A stretch of DNA of 25,107 bases, from contig JAZNAL010000054.1 of the NCBI GenBank assembly GCA_045586505.1, positions 1 through 25,107 on the forward strand. Reading direction: 5' to 3'. The notes beneath the pieces were generated by a model. It searched no databases and was not told the origin of the DNA. It worked only from the letters and a program-made list of their open reading frames with translations. Below are positions 15,889-23,938 of this stretch, one piece after another. This DNA is from Flemingiibacterium sp045586505. Its GTDB lineage: Bacteria; Bacillota; Clostridia; Oscillospirales; CAG-272. A program made the translations under genes and the position numbers. Within the stretch, counting starts at the first letter, position 1. Each line of letters begins with the position of its first letter.

Positions 15889-16008
15889 TTGGATTCTCCT
15901 TATACAAATAAAATGCCGTTGCAGACGCCTTCGATCCGATGACAGGATTCAATTTGAATACCACTCCTTAATTTGTGGTTTCAAGAAATATTTCTGCATG
16001 ACATCCTA
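15889..16008 (-). other. Palindrome-rich leader of the two-TM protein gene
   Basis: The predicted transcript has about 120 untranslated bases holding several local palindromes: AGAAATATTTCT (15984-15995), CCAC/GTGG (15961-15978) and ATTCAATTTGAAT (15947-15959). I do not recognise any riboswitch class. It may be a structured control region or merely AT-rich spacer. Confidence 0.35.
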
Positions 16009-16014
16009 AAAGTA

Positions 16015-16043
16015 ATTATACCACATACCGCCGCCCATTTCAA
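16015..16043 (-). promoter_or_regulatory. Promoter of the two-TM protein/lipoprotein operon
   Basis: Minus-strand TTGAAA (16043-16038) and TATAAT (16020-16015) have a 17-base spacer. Confidence 0.78.
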
Positions 16044-16096
16044 TAAAATTTCCGAAAATAATTCCAAAAATGTATAGGTTTTCTCTGTTTAGCATA

Positions 16097-16125
16097 TTGC
16101 AAAATTCGTCAAAATAGTGTATCAT
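16097..16125 (+). promoter_or_regulatory. Promoter of the ACT/UPF0210 operon
   Basis: TTGCAA at 16097-16102 and TATCAT at 16120-16125 have a 17-base spacer, 39 bases upstream of the ACT-protein start codon. Confidence 0.7.
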
Positions 16126-16164
16126 ATAGGTAGAGAATATTTAAACCCGAAAGGACATAGAAAA

Positions 16165-16434
16165 ATGAAAGCTGTAATAACCGTAACCGGAAAAGACGCA
16201 GTGGGCATCATCGCCAAGGTAGCAAACACCTGCTCCGATCACTCTGCCAACATCGTAGATATCTCGCAGAGCGTTTTAAAGGATTATTTTGCCATGATCA
16301 TGCTCGTCGATATAGATAAACTCAATATCGCATTCGCGGATTTTGTTGACGAGCTTGCAGCTATCGGCGAAAAATCCGGACTCGTCATCCACACGATGCA
16401 CGAGGACATTTTTAACTCGATGCACACAATATAA
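16165..16434 (+). CDS. ACT domain protein, UPF0237 family
   Basis: An 89-aa protein consisting of one ACT domain with the opening MKAVITVTGKDAVGIIAKVA and NIVDISQSVLKDYFAMIMLVDI. ACT domains usually bind amino acids or other small ligands as dimers. It is of the UPF0237 type, whose members are found next to UPF0210 genes, exactly as here (21 bases between stop and start). The frame opens at 16117, but AAAGGA nine bases before ATG 16165 and the conserved N-terminus fix the start. The ligand is unknown; a regulatory or sensing role for the UPF0210 partner is plausible but unproved. Confidence 0.9.
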   Translation: MKAVITVTGKDAVGIIAKVANTCSDHSANIVDISQSVLKDYFAMIMLVDIDKLNIAFADFVDELAAIGEKSGLVIHTMHEDIFNSMHTI

Positions 16435-16455
16435 TATAAGAAAGGTCAAATCGCA

Positions 16456-17814
16456 ATGCTTAATACAGCAGATATTCTTGAAACGATAAGCATGATCCGC
16501 GAGGAGAATCTCGACATCCGCACCATCACCATGGGTATTTCCCTCCTTGACTGTGCCTCCGAAGATGCGGATCGCTTCGCCGACAAGATATACGACAAGA
16601 TCACAAGAACCGCCGAAAAGCTCGTTGTCACGGGCGAAAATATCGAAAAGGAATACGGTATCCCGATCATCAACAAGCGCGTTGCCGTAACTCCCATCTC
16701 CCTCTGCGGCGGAAACTTTTCCCCCGAGGGCTACTTAAAGGCGGCGAAGGCACTAGACCGTGCGGCAAGCACGCTGGGCATCAACTTTATCGGCGGCTTC
16801 GGTGCGCTGGTACACAAGGGCATGACCAAAAAGGATGAGGCTTTCCTCTCCATCATCCCCCAGGCGCTCGCCGAGACGAATTTCGTCTGCTCCTCCGTAA
16901 ATGTTGCCACCACCAAAGCGGGCATCAATATGGACGCCGTTGCAAAGATGGGCGACATTATTAAGGAAGCCGCTTACCTCACCCGCGACGCCGAGTCTAT
17001 CGGATGTGCGAAGTTCGTGGTATTTGCCAATGTGCCCGAGGATAACCCCTTCATGGCGGGCGCATTCCACGGTGTAGGCGAGGGCGAAGCCGTTGTAAGC
17101 GTTGGCGTATCGGGTCCCGGTGTTGTGGCATCCGCTATCAAGCGTGCGGGTCACTGCAACTTCTCCGAGCTTGCTGACATCATTAAAAAGACCGCATTCA
17201 AGATCACTCGCGTAGGTCAGCTCGTCGCATACGAGGCGTCCCGCCGTCTTGGCGTCCCCTTCGGCATCGTCGACCTGTCATTGGCTCCCACTCCCGCCAT
17301 CGGTGACTCCGTGGCACATATTCTCGAAAATATGGGACTTGAAAAATGCGGTGCTCACGGAACTACTGCCGCACTGGCTCTGCTCAACGACGCCGTTAAG
17401 AAGGGTGGCGTTATGGCATCCTCTCACGTCGGCGGTCTGTCGGGCGCTTTCATCCCCGTATCCGAGGACGCGGGCATGATCGATGCCGTTACCTGCGGTG
17501 CGCTTTCCATCGAAAAGCTTGAGGCTATGACCGCGGTCTGTTCCGTTGGTCTTGACATGATCGTCATCCCCGGCGACACTCCCGCTGAGGTAATCTGCGG
17601 AATCATCGCCGACGAGATCTCCATCGGCGTTGCCAACACCAAGACCACCGCCGTCCGCGTCATCCCCGCATACGGCAAGAAGGTGGGCGAGGTCGTAAAC
17701 TTCGGCGGTCTGCTTGGTTACGCTCCCGTTATCGCGTTGAATACAAACTCCCCCGCCGAGTTCATCTCCCGCGGCGGACGCATTCCCGCGCCGATCCATT
17801 CTCTCAAAAACTGA
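16456..17814 (+). CDS. UPF0210 family protein (DUF711)
   Basis: A 452-aa soluble protein matching the UPF0210/DUF711 family throughout: TADILETISMIREENLDIRTITMGISLLDC at the N-terminus, the glycine-rich FIGGFGALVHKGMT, SVNVATTKAGINMDAVAKMG, GVSGPGVV, DLSLAPTPAIGDSVAHILE and a C-terminal FGGLLGYAPVI. Length is typical. The fold is related to the pyruvate formate-lyase-like glycyl-radical barrel, but I see no C-terminal glycyl-radical loop, so radical chemistry should not be assumed. The activity is unknown. AAAGG lies about 10 bases upstream of ATG. It is the second gene of a two-gene operon with the ACT protein. Confidence 0.93.
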   Translation: MLNTADILETISMIREENLDIRTITMGISLLDCASEDADRFADKIYDKITRTAEKLVVTGENIEKEYGIPIINKRVAVTPISLCGGNFSPEGYLKAAKALDRAASTLGINFIGGFGALVHKGMTKKDEAFLSIIPQALAETNFVCSSVNVATTKAGINMDAVAKMGDIIKEAAYLTRDAESIGCAKFVVFANVPEDNPFMAGAFHGVGEGEAVVSVGVSGPGVVASAIKRAGHCNFSELADIIKKTAFKITRVGQLVAYEASRRLGVPFGIVDLSLAPTPAIGDSVAHILENMGLEKCGAHGTTAALALLNDAVKKGGVMASSHVGGLSGAFIPVSEDAGMIDAVTCGALSIEKLEAMTAVCSVGLDMIVIPGDTPAEVICGIIADEISIGVANTKTTAVRVIPAYGKKVGEVVNFGGLLGYAPVIALNTNSPAEFISRGGRIPAPIHSLKN

Positions 17815-17822
17815 TATCGTAA

Positions 17823-17852
17823 GGGGGTGCTGCACTTAGGTGCAGCACCCCC
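17823..17852 (+). terminator. Strong hairpin after UPF0210
   Basis: A perfect 13-bp GC-rich stem (17823-17835 with 17840-17852) with a TTAG loop starts 8 bases past the stop. It lacks an immediate T-run. A small ACCCA/TGGGT hairpin (17871-17883) followed by a T-rich run (17888-17894) lies just downstream and may complete termination. Confidence 0.7.
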
Positions 17853-17926
17853 AATATAATACAGCTTGTCACCCAGTGTGGGTTCCATTTTTTTACGCTG
17901 TATCTTTGCGCTTACGCGCCCGAGGT

Positions 17927-17960
17927 TGTTGCAAGTTTTTAACTTGCAACAGCCATTTTT
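17927..17960 (+). terminator. Second terminator-like hairpin before the MarR promoter
   Basis: An 11-bp stem (17927-17937 with 17941-17951) with a TTT loop is followed by GCCATTTTT. It insulates the MarR-ABC promoter from the upstream operon. Confidence 0.7.
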
Positions 17961-17972
17961 CTCACTGCGCCC

Positions 17973-18001
17973 TTGACACGGGGCGTATTATGTTGTATAA
18001 T
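17973..18001 (+). promoter_or_regulatory. Consensus SigA promoter of the MarR-ABC operon
   Basis: TTGACA (17973-17978) and TATAAT (17996-18001), both perfect, have a 17-base spacer. Such a strong promoter fits a unit that is held off by a repressor. Confidence 0.93.
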
Positions 18002-18005
18002 ATTT

Positions 18006-18023
18006 ATTAGTTTACTAACTAAT
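18006..18023. promoter_or_regulatory. Probable MarR operator
   Basis: An 18-base inverted repeat, ATTAGTT-TACT-AACTAAT, covers the predicted transcription start, 5 bases after the -10 box. Its size and symmetry suit a MarR-family dimer, and the first gene of the operon encodes one, so autorepression is likely. Binding is inferred. Confidence 0.65.
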
Positions 18024-18046
18024 TTTGCAAAAAAGGAGCAATTCTT

Positions 18047-18532
18047 ATGACGAATAAGTCATTGCCGCAGGAATTTATCGACGCCCTGCCACAAAAAAGA
18101 CTTGATTCCAAGTACAACGCCATGATGCGCATACACGACGCCGCAAAGCTCTATCACGACCGTATGCGGCGCCATTCCGAGCATGACGGTCTACCAAGCA
18201 GTTACCGTATGCTGATCTTCCATTTGGCGCACATGAAGCCGGGTGTAACACAGTTGGAGCTTGTCAAGGCGACTCATCTGAAGCCGCCCACTGTCAGTGT
18301 CACCCTGCAGAAGATGGAGCGTGACGGATTGGTACTTCGGCAAAGCAACGAGGACGATCTGCGTGAAACGCTGGTCTATCTCACCGATAAGGGCAAAGCC
18401 ATCGATGAGAAGATCCACATAATTCACGAGGAAGGTGACGCAGTAGCACTTGCAGGTCTTTCCGACGATGAAATCGTCAACCTGCAGAATCTTTTGAACA
18501 AAGTAATCGACAATCTGCTTGCCGACAGATAA
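18047..18532 (+). CDS. MarR-family transcriptional regulator
   Basis: A 161-aa winged-helix protein. The N-terminal dimerisation helices (about 20-60) are followed by a winged helix-turn-helix at about 66-118: GVTQLELVKATHLKPPTVSVTLQKMERDGLV (helices including the recognition helix) and the wing RQSNEDDLRETLVYLTDKG. A further C-terminal helix closes the dimer. MarR proteins usually repress nearby transporter genes and release DNA when they bind a small ligand. AAGGAG lies 8 bases before ATG. The gene is first in an operon with two ABC exporter half-transporters, with a palindrome at the promoter, so it probably controls that export pair. The inducer is unknown. Confidence 0.92.
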   Translation: MTNKSLPQEFIDALPQKRLDSKYNAMMRIHDAAKLYHDRMRRHSEHDGLPSSYRMLIFHLAHMKPGVTQLELVKATHLKPPTVSVTLQKMERDGLVLRQSNEDDLRETLVYLTDKGKAIDEKIHIIHEEGDAVALAGLSDDEIVNLQNLLNKVIDNLLADR

Positions 18533-18551
18533 AAAACAAACGAGGTAGAAA

Positions 18552-20303
18552 ATGAAACTTGCAAAATATTTAAAGCCATACTGGTATTTTGCCCTACTTG
18601 CGCCGCTGACGATGATCGGCGAGGTTGCAATAGACTTAATGCAGCCGAAGCTGATGTCAAAAATCGTGGACGAAGGCGTGCTGGGGCAGGATCTGACACT
18701 TATCATCAGGACAGGTCTTACCATGCTGGGACTTGTTGTAATCGGTGGACTTTTCGGTATACTATCCGCCGCCTTTGCCAGCAACGCCGCTCAGCGCTTT
18801 GGTAACGACCTTCGAAATGATGCCTTCAAGAAGGTAATGAGCCTCTCTCTTGAGCAGACCGACAAATTCACCACCGGCTCACTTGTAACACGTCTTACCA
18901 ACGATATCAACGCTGTCCAGATGTTCATCTCCATGCTGATACGTATGTTTGTGCGTGCTCCCATGCAGTTTATCGGCGGTATATTTATGGCGATCGCAAT
19001 CAGTCCGAAGTTCGGTGTCGTACTTGCCATTGCCCTTCCGATACAGCTGTTTCTTATCTTTTTAATGCTCAAAAAAGCCGGCCCGCTTTATTCGGCAGTG
19101 CAGAAAAAGCTGGACCGCGTAAACTCCGTGGTACAGGAAAACGTCTCCGGTGCACGCGTGGTCAAGGCTTATGTCAAGGAACAGCATGAGATCGGGCGTT
19201 TTAATGAAGCCAACACCGAGCTGCGTGACGTAAACCTCACCGTTCAGCGACTGATGGCGACTCTCAGTCCTATACTGATGATCATAATGAACGGCTCTGT
19301 CATCGCCATTCTACTTATCGGCGGCAAGGAGGTCGAAGCCGCTATCGGAACCATCGACGGTATCAAAGTTGGCGATGTTATGGCGGCGATCACCTACATT
19401 ACCCAGATCCTTATGTCCATGATGATGGTCTCCATGATGTTCCAGACCATGACCCGTGCCGCGGCAAGTGCACGCCGTGTCAGTGAAATGCTTAACTGCG
19501 AACCTGTTATCAAGGGAAGCGGCTATACTCCCGAAGCCGATGCCGAAAGCAAAGGCGCGGTCACCTTCAAAAATGTCAGCTTCCGTTATCCCGGCACAGT
19601 CGGCAGACAGGTGCTGGAGGAGGTCAACCTCGATATACGGCCCGGTGAGAATATCGCCATTATCGGCGCAACCGGCTCCGGCAAATCCTCGCTGGTCAAT
19701 CTTATCCCTCGTTTCTATGATGCGGTAGACGGCGAAGTCCTCGTGGACGGCGTGGATGTACGCGACTACGATCTCGATACACTTCGCGGCAAGATCGCGT
19801 TGGTGCTCCAGAAGACCGAGCTTTTCTCGGGCACAGTCGCCGACAATATCCGATGGGGACGTCCCGATGCCACCGACGAGGAGGTAGAGCTTGCGGCAAA
19901 GATAGCCCAGGCGCATGATTTCATCATGGGCTTCAATGATGACTACAACACTATGATCGCCGAAAAGGGAGCTTCCCTCTCAGGGGGTCAGAAGCAACGT
20001 ATTGCTATCGCCCGCGCCATCATCCGCCGCCCGGAGATACTTATCTTCGACGATTCCACCTCTGCCCTCGACCTTTCCACCGAGGCAAATCTTCACAAGG
20101 CTCTGCGTGAGCACATCGACGGCACCACCGTTATTATGATCGCACAGCGTATCGCTAGCATCAAGAACTGCGACCGCATTGCAGTTATTGAAAACGGCAC
20201 CATCATAGCCTTCGCCCCCCATGATGAACTGATGAAGACCTGTGAAACCTACCGCGACATTTACGCGTCGCAGATGAGAAGCACTGAAGGAGGTGACAGG
20301 TAA
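18552..20303 (+). CDS. ABC exporter half-transporter, degenerate-site subunit
   Basis: A 583-aa half-transporter: a six-helix exporter membrane domain (about 1-310) and an ATPase domain (about 335-583). Walker A is GATGSGKS (372-379), the signature is canonical LSGGQ (476-480), and Walker B is ILIFD (496-500). The catalytic glutamate position is Asp501 and the H-loop histidine is Gln532 (IAQRIAS). Both changes are typical of the catalytically poor subunit in heterodimeric exporters such as LmrCD, BmrCD or TM287/288. The stop codon overlaps the ATG of the next gene by one base (TAATG), supporting coupled translation and a one-to-one complex. It probably exports a drug-like or lipid-like compound. 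Confidence 0.92.
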   Translation: MKLAKYLKPYWYFALLAPLTMIGEVAIDLMQPKLMSKIVDEGVLGQDLTLIIRTGLTMLGLVVIGGLFGILSAAFASNAAQRFGNDLRNDAFKKVMSLSLEQTDKFTTGSLVTRLTNDINAVQMFISMLIRMFVRAPMQFIGGIFMAIAISPKFGVVLAIALPIQLFLIFLMLKKAGPLYSAVQKKLDRVNSVVQENVSGARVVKAYVKEQHEIGRFNEANTELRDVNLTVQRLMATLSPILMIIMNGSVIAILLIGGKEVEAAIGTIDGIKVGDVMAAITYITQILMSMMMVSMMFQTMTRAAASARRVSEMLNCEPVIKGSGYTPEADAESKGAVTFKNVSFRYPGTVGRQVLEEVNLDIRPGENIAIIGATGSGKSSLVNLIPRFYDAVDGEVLVDGVDVRDYDLDTLRGKIALVLQKTELFSGTVADNIRWGRPDATDEEVELAAKIAQAHDFIMGFNDDYNTMIAEKGASLSGGQKQRIAIARAIIRRPEILIFDDSTSALDLSTEANLHKALREHIDGTTVIMIAQRIASIKNCDRIAVIENGTIIAFAPHDELMKTCETYRDIYASQMRSTEGGDR

Positions 20304-22174
20304 TGGCTGAAAATAAAGGCACAAACGACCGCCCAATGGTACATATGGGTCCCGGCGGACCAAGACGCGGCGGCCCCGGTGGACCGATGGTCCGCGAGAA
20401 GCCGAAAAATATGAAAGCTACCCTTGCCAAGCTGATGCGCTACATCGGCGGCAACAAGTATCTGCTTCTTGCCCTGCTTGTCATCGTATCTCTTGTGGCG
20501 GCACTGAATCTGGCAGGTCCCGCTCTGCAGGCACAGGCGATCAGCACGATCACCATTGATGCCGAGGGTATGCACGTCGATTTTGACAAGCTTTACACCG
20601 TAGTAGTAGTGATGGCAGTCGTCTACATCTGCTCCTCCCTGCTCACTTATCTGCAGGGCATCACTGCGGCAAAGCTGTCCCAGAACACAGTCTACACTAT
20701 GCGAGGCGACCTGTTCGCACGCATTTCCTATCTCCCCATCAAGTACACCGACACCCACCGTCACGGCGACATCATGAGCCGCATGACCAACGACGTGGAG
20801 AATATCTCAAACTCCGTTTCGCAGTCTATTTCTTCACTTTTCTCGGCAGTGATCACGCTGATTGGCTCATTTATTATGATGATCTACTACAGCCCCGTGC
20901 TGACAGTAGTTGCAATGGTTACCATCCCGCTGACGCTGCTTGTTTCCACGAAACTATCGAAGTTCATGCGCAAGTATTTCGTAGAACAGCAGAAATTACT
21001 CGGTCAGCTCAACGGTCACATAGAGGAAGCGGTCACGGGATATAAGACCGTTATGGCTTACAGCAAGGAACGTGCATCCGTTGAAGAATTTTCAAAGATC
21101 GCCGCAAGATACCGCAAGGTTGGCATCAAAGCCAACATCTGGGGCGGCGTGATGGGTCCTTGCATGAATATGATCGGTAACCTCGGATATCTTTTGGTTG
21201 CGGCGGTGGGCGGTTATCTGTCACTTTACAGCGTGTTCGGATTGGCGCCTATCGGTATTCCCGCGATCCAGGCGGTCCTGCAGTATTCCAAGCAGTTCAC
21301 CCGCCCAATTAACGAGATCGCCAACCAGTACGCACAGATACTAACCGCAATAGCCGGTGCGGAGCGTGTATTCGACATCATGGAAGCCTCCTCCGAAATC
21401 GACGAGGGCAAGCATCAAGTCACCGTCGACGACATCCGCGGCGATATAAGCTTCAGGAATATTTGCTTTTCCTACAAGGAGGGTGAGCCGGTACTTAAAG
21501 GCTTCAACTTGGATGTGAAGCGCGGTCAGAAGATCGCCATCGTAGGTGCGACAGGTTCAGGCAAGACCACCGTCGTTAATCTGCTGACTCGCTTCTACGA
21601 GATCGACAGCGGTGAGATCTCCATCGACGGTATCAACATCACCGATATTCCCAAGCACACCCTTCGCCACGCCATCGCTATCGTACTTCAGGATACGGTG
21701 CTCTTCTCCGACACCATCGCCTCCAATATTCGCTACGGCAAGCTTAATGCCACCGATGAGGAGTTAAAGCGTGCCGCCGCTATGGCTCATGCGGATGTGT
21801 TCGTAGAACGCCTGCCCGAGGGCTACGAAACAGTGCTTTCTGAGTCGGGAAGCGATCTCTCGCAGGGACAGCGTCAGCTGCTCTCCATCGCACGCGCGGT
21901 GCTTGCAGACCCCAAGATACTAATTCTCGACGAGGCGACCTCCAGCGTCGATACCCGTACCGAGATGCACATTCAGTCGGCAATGGTTGCGCTGATGAAA
22001 AACCGCACCTCCCTTATCATAGCTCACCGTCTTTCCACCATCCGCGACGCGGACAAGATCGTAGTGCTTGACGACGGCGTAGTCGCCGAGGTCGGCAGTC
22101 ACGAGGAGCTCCTCGAAAAGAAGGGGGCATATTACAAGCTATATCAGAACCAATACGCAGGCATTGCTACCTGA
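20303..22174 (+). CDS. ABC exporter half-transporter, catalytic-site subunit
   Basis: A 623-aa partner half-transporter. A Gly/Pro-rich, charged N-terminal tail (about 1-38, with HMGPGGPRRGGPGGPM) precedes six membrane helices (about 50-330) and an ATPase domain (about 380-623). Walker A is GATGSGKT (415-422), Walker B ILILD (539-543), catalytic Glu544 and His575 (IAHRLST) are intact. Its signature motif is LSQGQ (519-523), not LSGGQ. In a heterodimer that motif faces the degenerate Walker B of the partner, so both defects fall in the same nucleotide site. GGAGG precedes the start inside the upstream gene. A terminator follows. Function: probable multidrug-type export, substrate unknown. Confidence 0.92.
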   Translation: MAENKGTNDRPMVHMGPGGPRRGGPGGPMVREKPKNMKATLAKLMRYIGGNKYLLLALLVIVSLVAALNLAGPALQAQAISTITIDAEGMHVDFDKLYTVVVVMAVVYICSSLLTYLQGITAAKLSQNTVYTMRGDLFARISYLPIKYTDTHRHGDIMSRMTNDVENISNSVSQSISSLFSAVITLIGSFIMMIYYSPVLTVVAMVTIPLTLLVSTKLSKFMRKYFVEQQKLLGQLNGHIEEAVTGYKTVMAYSKERASVEEFSKIAARYRKVGIKANIWGGVMGPCMNMIGNLGYLLVAAVGGYLSLYSVFGLAPIGIPAIQAVLQYSKQFTRPINEIANQYAQILTAIAGAERVFDIMEASSEIDEGKHQVTVDDIRGDISFRNICFSYKEGEPVLKGFNLDVKRGQKIAIVGATGSGKTTVVNLLTRFYEIDSGEISIDGINITDIPKHTLRHAIAIVLQDTVLFSDTIASNIRYGKLNATDEELKRAAAMAHADVFVERLPEGYETVLSESGSDLSQGQRQLLSIARAVLADPKILILDEATSSVDTRTEMHIQSAMVALMKNRTSLIIAHRLSTIRDADKIVVLDDGVVAEVGSHEELLEKKGAYYKLYQNQYAGIAT

Positions 22175-22180
22175 CACGAA

Positions 22181-22208
22181 AAGAGTCCGATTTTTTCGGA
22201 CTCTTTTT
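22181..22208 (+). terminator. Terminator of the MarR-ABC operon
   Basis: A 10-bp stem (22181-22190 with 22196-22205) with a T-rich loop is followed by TTT, a few bases after the second ABC gene. Confidence 0.88.
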
Positions 22209-22218
22209 ACGTTTCCTA

Positions 22219-22247
22219 TTGATTTATTCATCATAATATGCTAAAAT
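22219..22247 (+). promoter_or_regulatory. Promoter of metF
   Basis: TTGATT at 22219-22224 and TAAAAT at 22242-22247 have a 17-base spacer, 34 bases before the metF start. No riboswitch is visible. Confidence 0.65.
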
Positions 22248-22281
22248 AAAACCATAATAATGCAAAAAAGGAACTGATACC

Positions 22282-23157
22282 ATGAAACTCACTGAACTTT
22301 TCAAAAAAGATACACTCTCCCTCTCCTTTGAGGTATTTCCACCTAAGAACGATACAGCATTCGACAGCGTTAAAACTGCCACCGAGGAGATAGCAAAGCT
22401 CCAGCCCGCTTTTATGAGCGTTACATACGGCGCGGGCGGCGGCACCAGCCGTTATACCCTCGATATTGCACGCAATATCAAGCACTGCTACAACGTCCCG
22501 ACCCTCGCACACCTCACCTGCGTTTCCTCCACCAAGGAGACCGTCCGAGAACGCATCGCGGATATGAAGGCTTCGGGAATCGAGAATGTAATGGCTCTTC
22601 GCGGCGATCTCACCCCGGAGCTTGAGCTCTCTGACCGCTCAGGCTGGGCATACCGCCATGCGGTGGATCTGATCCGCGACATCAAGGAAAGCGGCGCGGA
22701 TTTCTGCATCGGCGGCGCGTGCTATCCCGAGGTACATCCCGAAAGCTCAAATCAGGCTGAGGATATTAAGTACTTAAAGGAAAAAGTGGATGCAGGCTGT
22801 TCGTTTTTAACCACGCAGATGTTTTTTGACAACAATCTTCTTTACAATTTCCTTTACAAGATCCGTGAGGCAGGCATTGTTGTGCCGATCATACCGGGTA
22901 TCATGCCTATCACCAACGCAAATCAGGTAGACCGCGCAATCAAGCTGTCGGGGTCATTCATGCCCCAGCGCTTCAAGAGCCTTGTGGACAAATTCGGAAG
23001 CAACCCCGACGCAATGAAGCAGGCAGGCATCGCATACGCCACCGATCAGATCATCGACCTGTTTGCCAACGGCATAAAGAACGTCCATGTTTATTCCATG
23101 AATAAACCCGATGTGGCAAGAAAGATCCTCGATAATCTGTCGGATATTTTAGATTAA
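22282..23157 (+). CDS. metF: 5,10-methylenetetrahydrofolate reductase
   Basis: A 291-aa flavoprotein TIM barrel of normal bacterial length that reduces methylene-THF to methyl-THF, feeding methionine synthesis or the methyl branch of acetogenic C1 metabolism. Family motifs are LSFEVFPPKND (catalytic Glu near residue 18), FMSVTYGAGGG, LAHLTCVSST, NVMALRGDLTPE and FLTTQMFFDN (substrate and FAD contacts), ending with the barrel segment VVPIIPGIMPI. AAGGA precedes ATG 22282. It has its own promoter and terminator. The electron donor (NADH, ferredoxin or a partner subunit) is not evident; no metV-like partner is next to it. With metK in the same window it reflects methionine/SAM metabolism, but the two genes are not linked. 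Confidence 0.96.
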   Translation: MKLTELFKKDTLSLSFEVFPPKNDTAFDSVKTATEEIAKLQPAFMSVTYGAGGGTSRYTLDIARNIKHCYNVPTLAHLTCVSSTKETVRERIADMKASGIENVMALRGDLTPELELSDRSGWAYRHAVDLIRDIKESGADFCIGGACYPEVHPESSNQAEDIKYLKEKVDAGCSFLTTQMFFDNNLLYNFLYKIREAGIVVPIIPGIMPITNANQVDRAIKLSGSFMPQRFKSLVDKFGSNPDAMKQAGIAYATDQIIDLFANGIKNVHVYSMNKPDVARKILDNLSDILD

Positions 23158-23173
23158 ATAATCGCAATGACAA

Positions 23174-23209
23174 CAACCGGGACCGTAAAAACAGTCCCGG
23201 TTGCTTTTG
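23174..23209 (+). terminator. Terminator of metF
   Basis: A 10-bp stem (23174-23183 with 23194-23203) is followed by CTTTTG, 16 bases after the metF stop. It may also slow minus-strand transcription from the PsiE-like gene. Confidence 0.87.
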
Positions 23210-23280
23210 TTGTATTAGTTAAACCAGCTTGGCAAGTTCCCGTTCAAAGAAATGCCTCTTGCTTAATGTAATAGCTTACT

Positions 23281-23706
23281 TCAATCATTTTCACCATCAT
23301 CAGCCTCTATAAGTCCCTCGGGAGTTTCCACCATATCGTGGCGTTTTAACAGGAAGCGTCTCACCGCGAAAAGTATGGCGATTGCCACTACTGTTATAAG
23401 ATTTTCCCATGGCTTTGCGTGACCCACAATCAGCTGTCTGGCAAGCGCAAATGCCAACACCTCAATGACAGTCTCGGGAGTATGCTTACAGAACATTTTG
23501 ATAAGCTCGGCGCCAATGGCAAGCACGATGGCATCGTCCAGCACCGCCACAAGCTTGTCCGCGCCCTTAAAGAAGAGGTCGAGTGTGGTCATGTCTACAA
23601 TAAGACGAGCCGCCATAATAAGTATTGCCGCTCCCACGATCGCCGCCATAAACAACTCAAATATGTAGCTTATTTCAAACATTATATCCTGTAGTTTCTT
23701 TCGCAT
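23281..23706 (-). CDS. PsiE-like small membrane protein
   Basis: A 141-aa protein with about four hydrophobic segments (roughly 12-35, 50-70, 78-92 and 100-118) and an acidic tail ending in ADDGEND. The segment EVLAFALARQLIV after a conserved acidic helix (AIGAELIKMF) resembles the PsiE family (phosphate-starvation-inducible E), whose function is unknown. Similarity is by pattern only, so the assignment is tentative. AGGAGG lies 6 bases before ATG. The transcript appears to start near 23867, giving a leader of about 160 bases with strong inverted repeats, unusually long for such a small gene. It stands alone, convergent with metF. Confidence 0.62.
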   Translation of the reverse strand: MRKKLQDIMFEISYIFELFMAAIVGAAILIMAARLIVDMTTLDLFFKGADKLVAVLDDAIVLAIGAELIKMFCKHTPETVIEVLAFALARQLIVGHAKPWENLITVVAIAILFAVRRFLLKRHDMVETPEGLIEADDGEND

Positions 23707-23754
23707 ATGCTGCCTCCTGTTCAGGTTTTAAAAAATAGGTCTTACTGACTGATG

Positions 23755-23820
23755 CCGATATAGAATTTGCGCCGCAGGTTGCATTCCTATAATCGGAGAT
23801 GCTGCGGCTACGAATATAGC
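23755..23820 (-). ncRNA. Candidate pseudoknotted leader RNA before the PsiE-like gene
   Basis: In the minus-strand transcript, 23796-23783 pairs with 23766-23755 (12 pairs, two bulges) around a 16-base loop. The loop sequence CTGCGGC (23777-23771) is fully complementary to GCCGCAG (23808-23802), only five bases 5' of the helix, so an H-type pseudoknot can form. A further GCTA/TAGC hairpin (23820-23817 with 23810-23807) overlaps the pseudoknot arm and would compete with it. The region lies between the promoter and the SD. I recognise no known riboswitch consensus. Confidence 0.5.
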
Positions 23821-23873
23821 TGCCGCCTTTTACCCCGTTTTCATGTTAAATGGAGTTTGTATTAAACACCCTT

Positions 23874-23903
23874 ATTATAGCATAAACCGGCAAAAAAAGT
23901 CAA
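23874..23903 (-). promoter_or_regulatory. Promoter of the PsiE-like gene
   Basis: Minus-strand TTGACT (23903-23898) and TATAAT (23879-23874) have an 18-base spacer, with an extended -10 TG one base before the box. Confidence 0.8.
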
Positions 23904-23938
23904 TACATTTACAGTAAAAAACGAAAAATAGCAAAATC

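Noticed and set aside
16456..17814. UPF0210 considered as an active glycyl-radical enzyme
   Set aside because: No C-terminal glycyl-radical loop is seen and no activating radical-SAM gene is adjacent.
17823..17960. Cluster of hairpins considered as a CRISPR-like or mobile palindromic array
   Set aside because: The stems differ in sequence and length and have no repeated unit; they fit tandem terminators between two operons.
23218..23280. Minus-strand stretch reading LSKRHFFERELAKLV then stop, after the PsiE-like gene
   Set aside because: Only about 18 codons, with no ATG, GTG or TTG start and no SD; it could be a gene remnant but chance is as likely.
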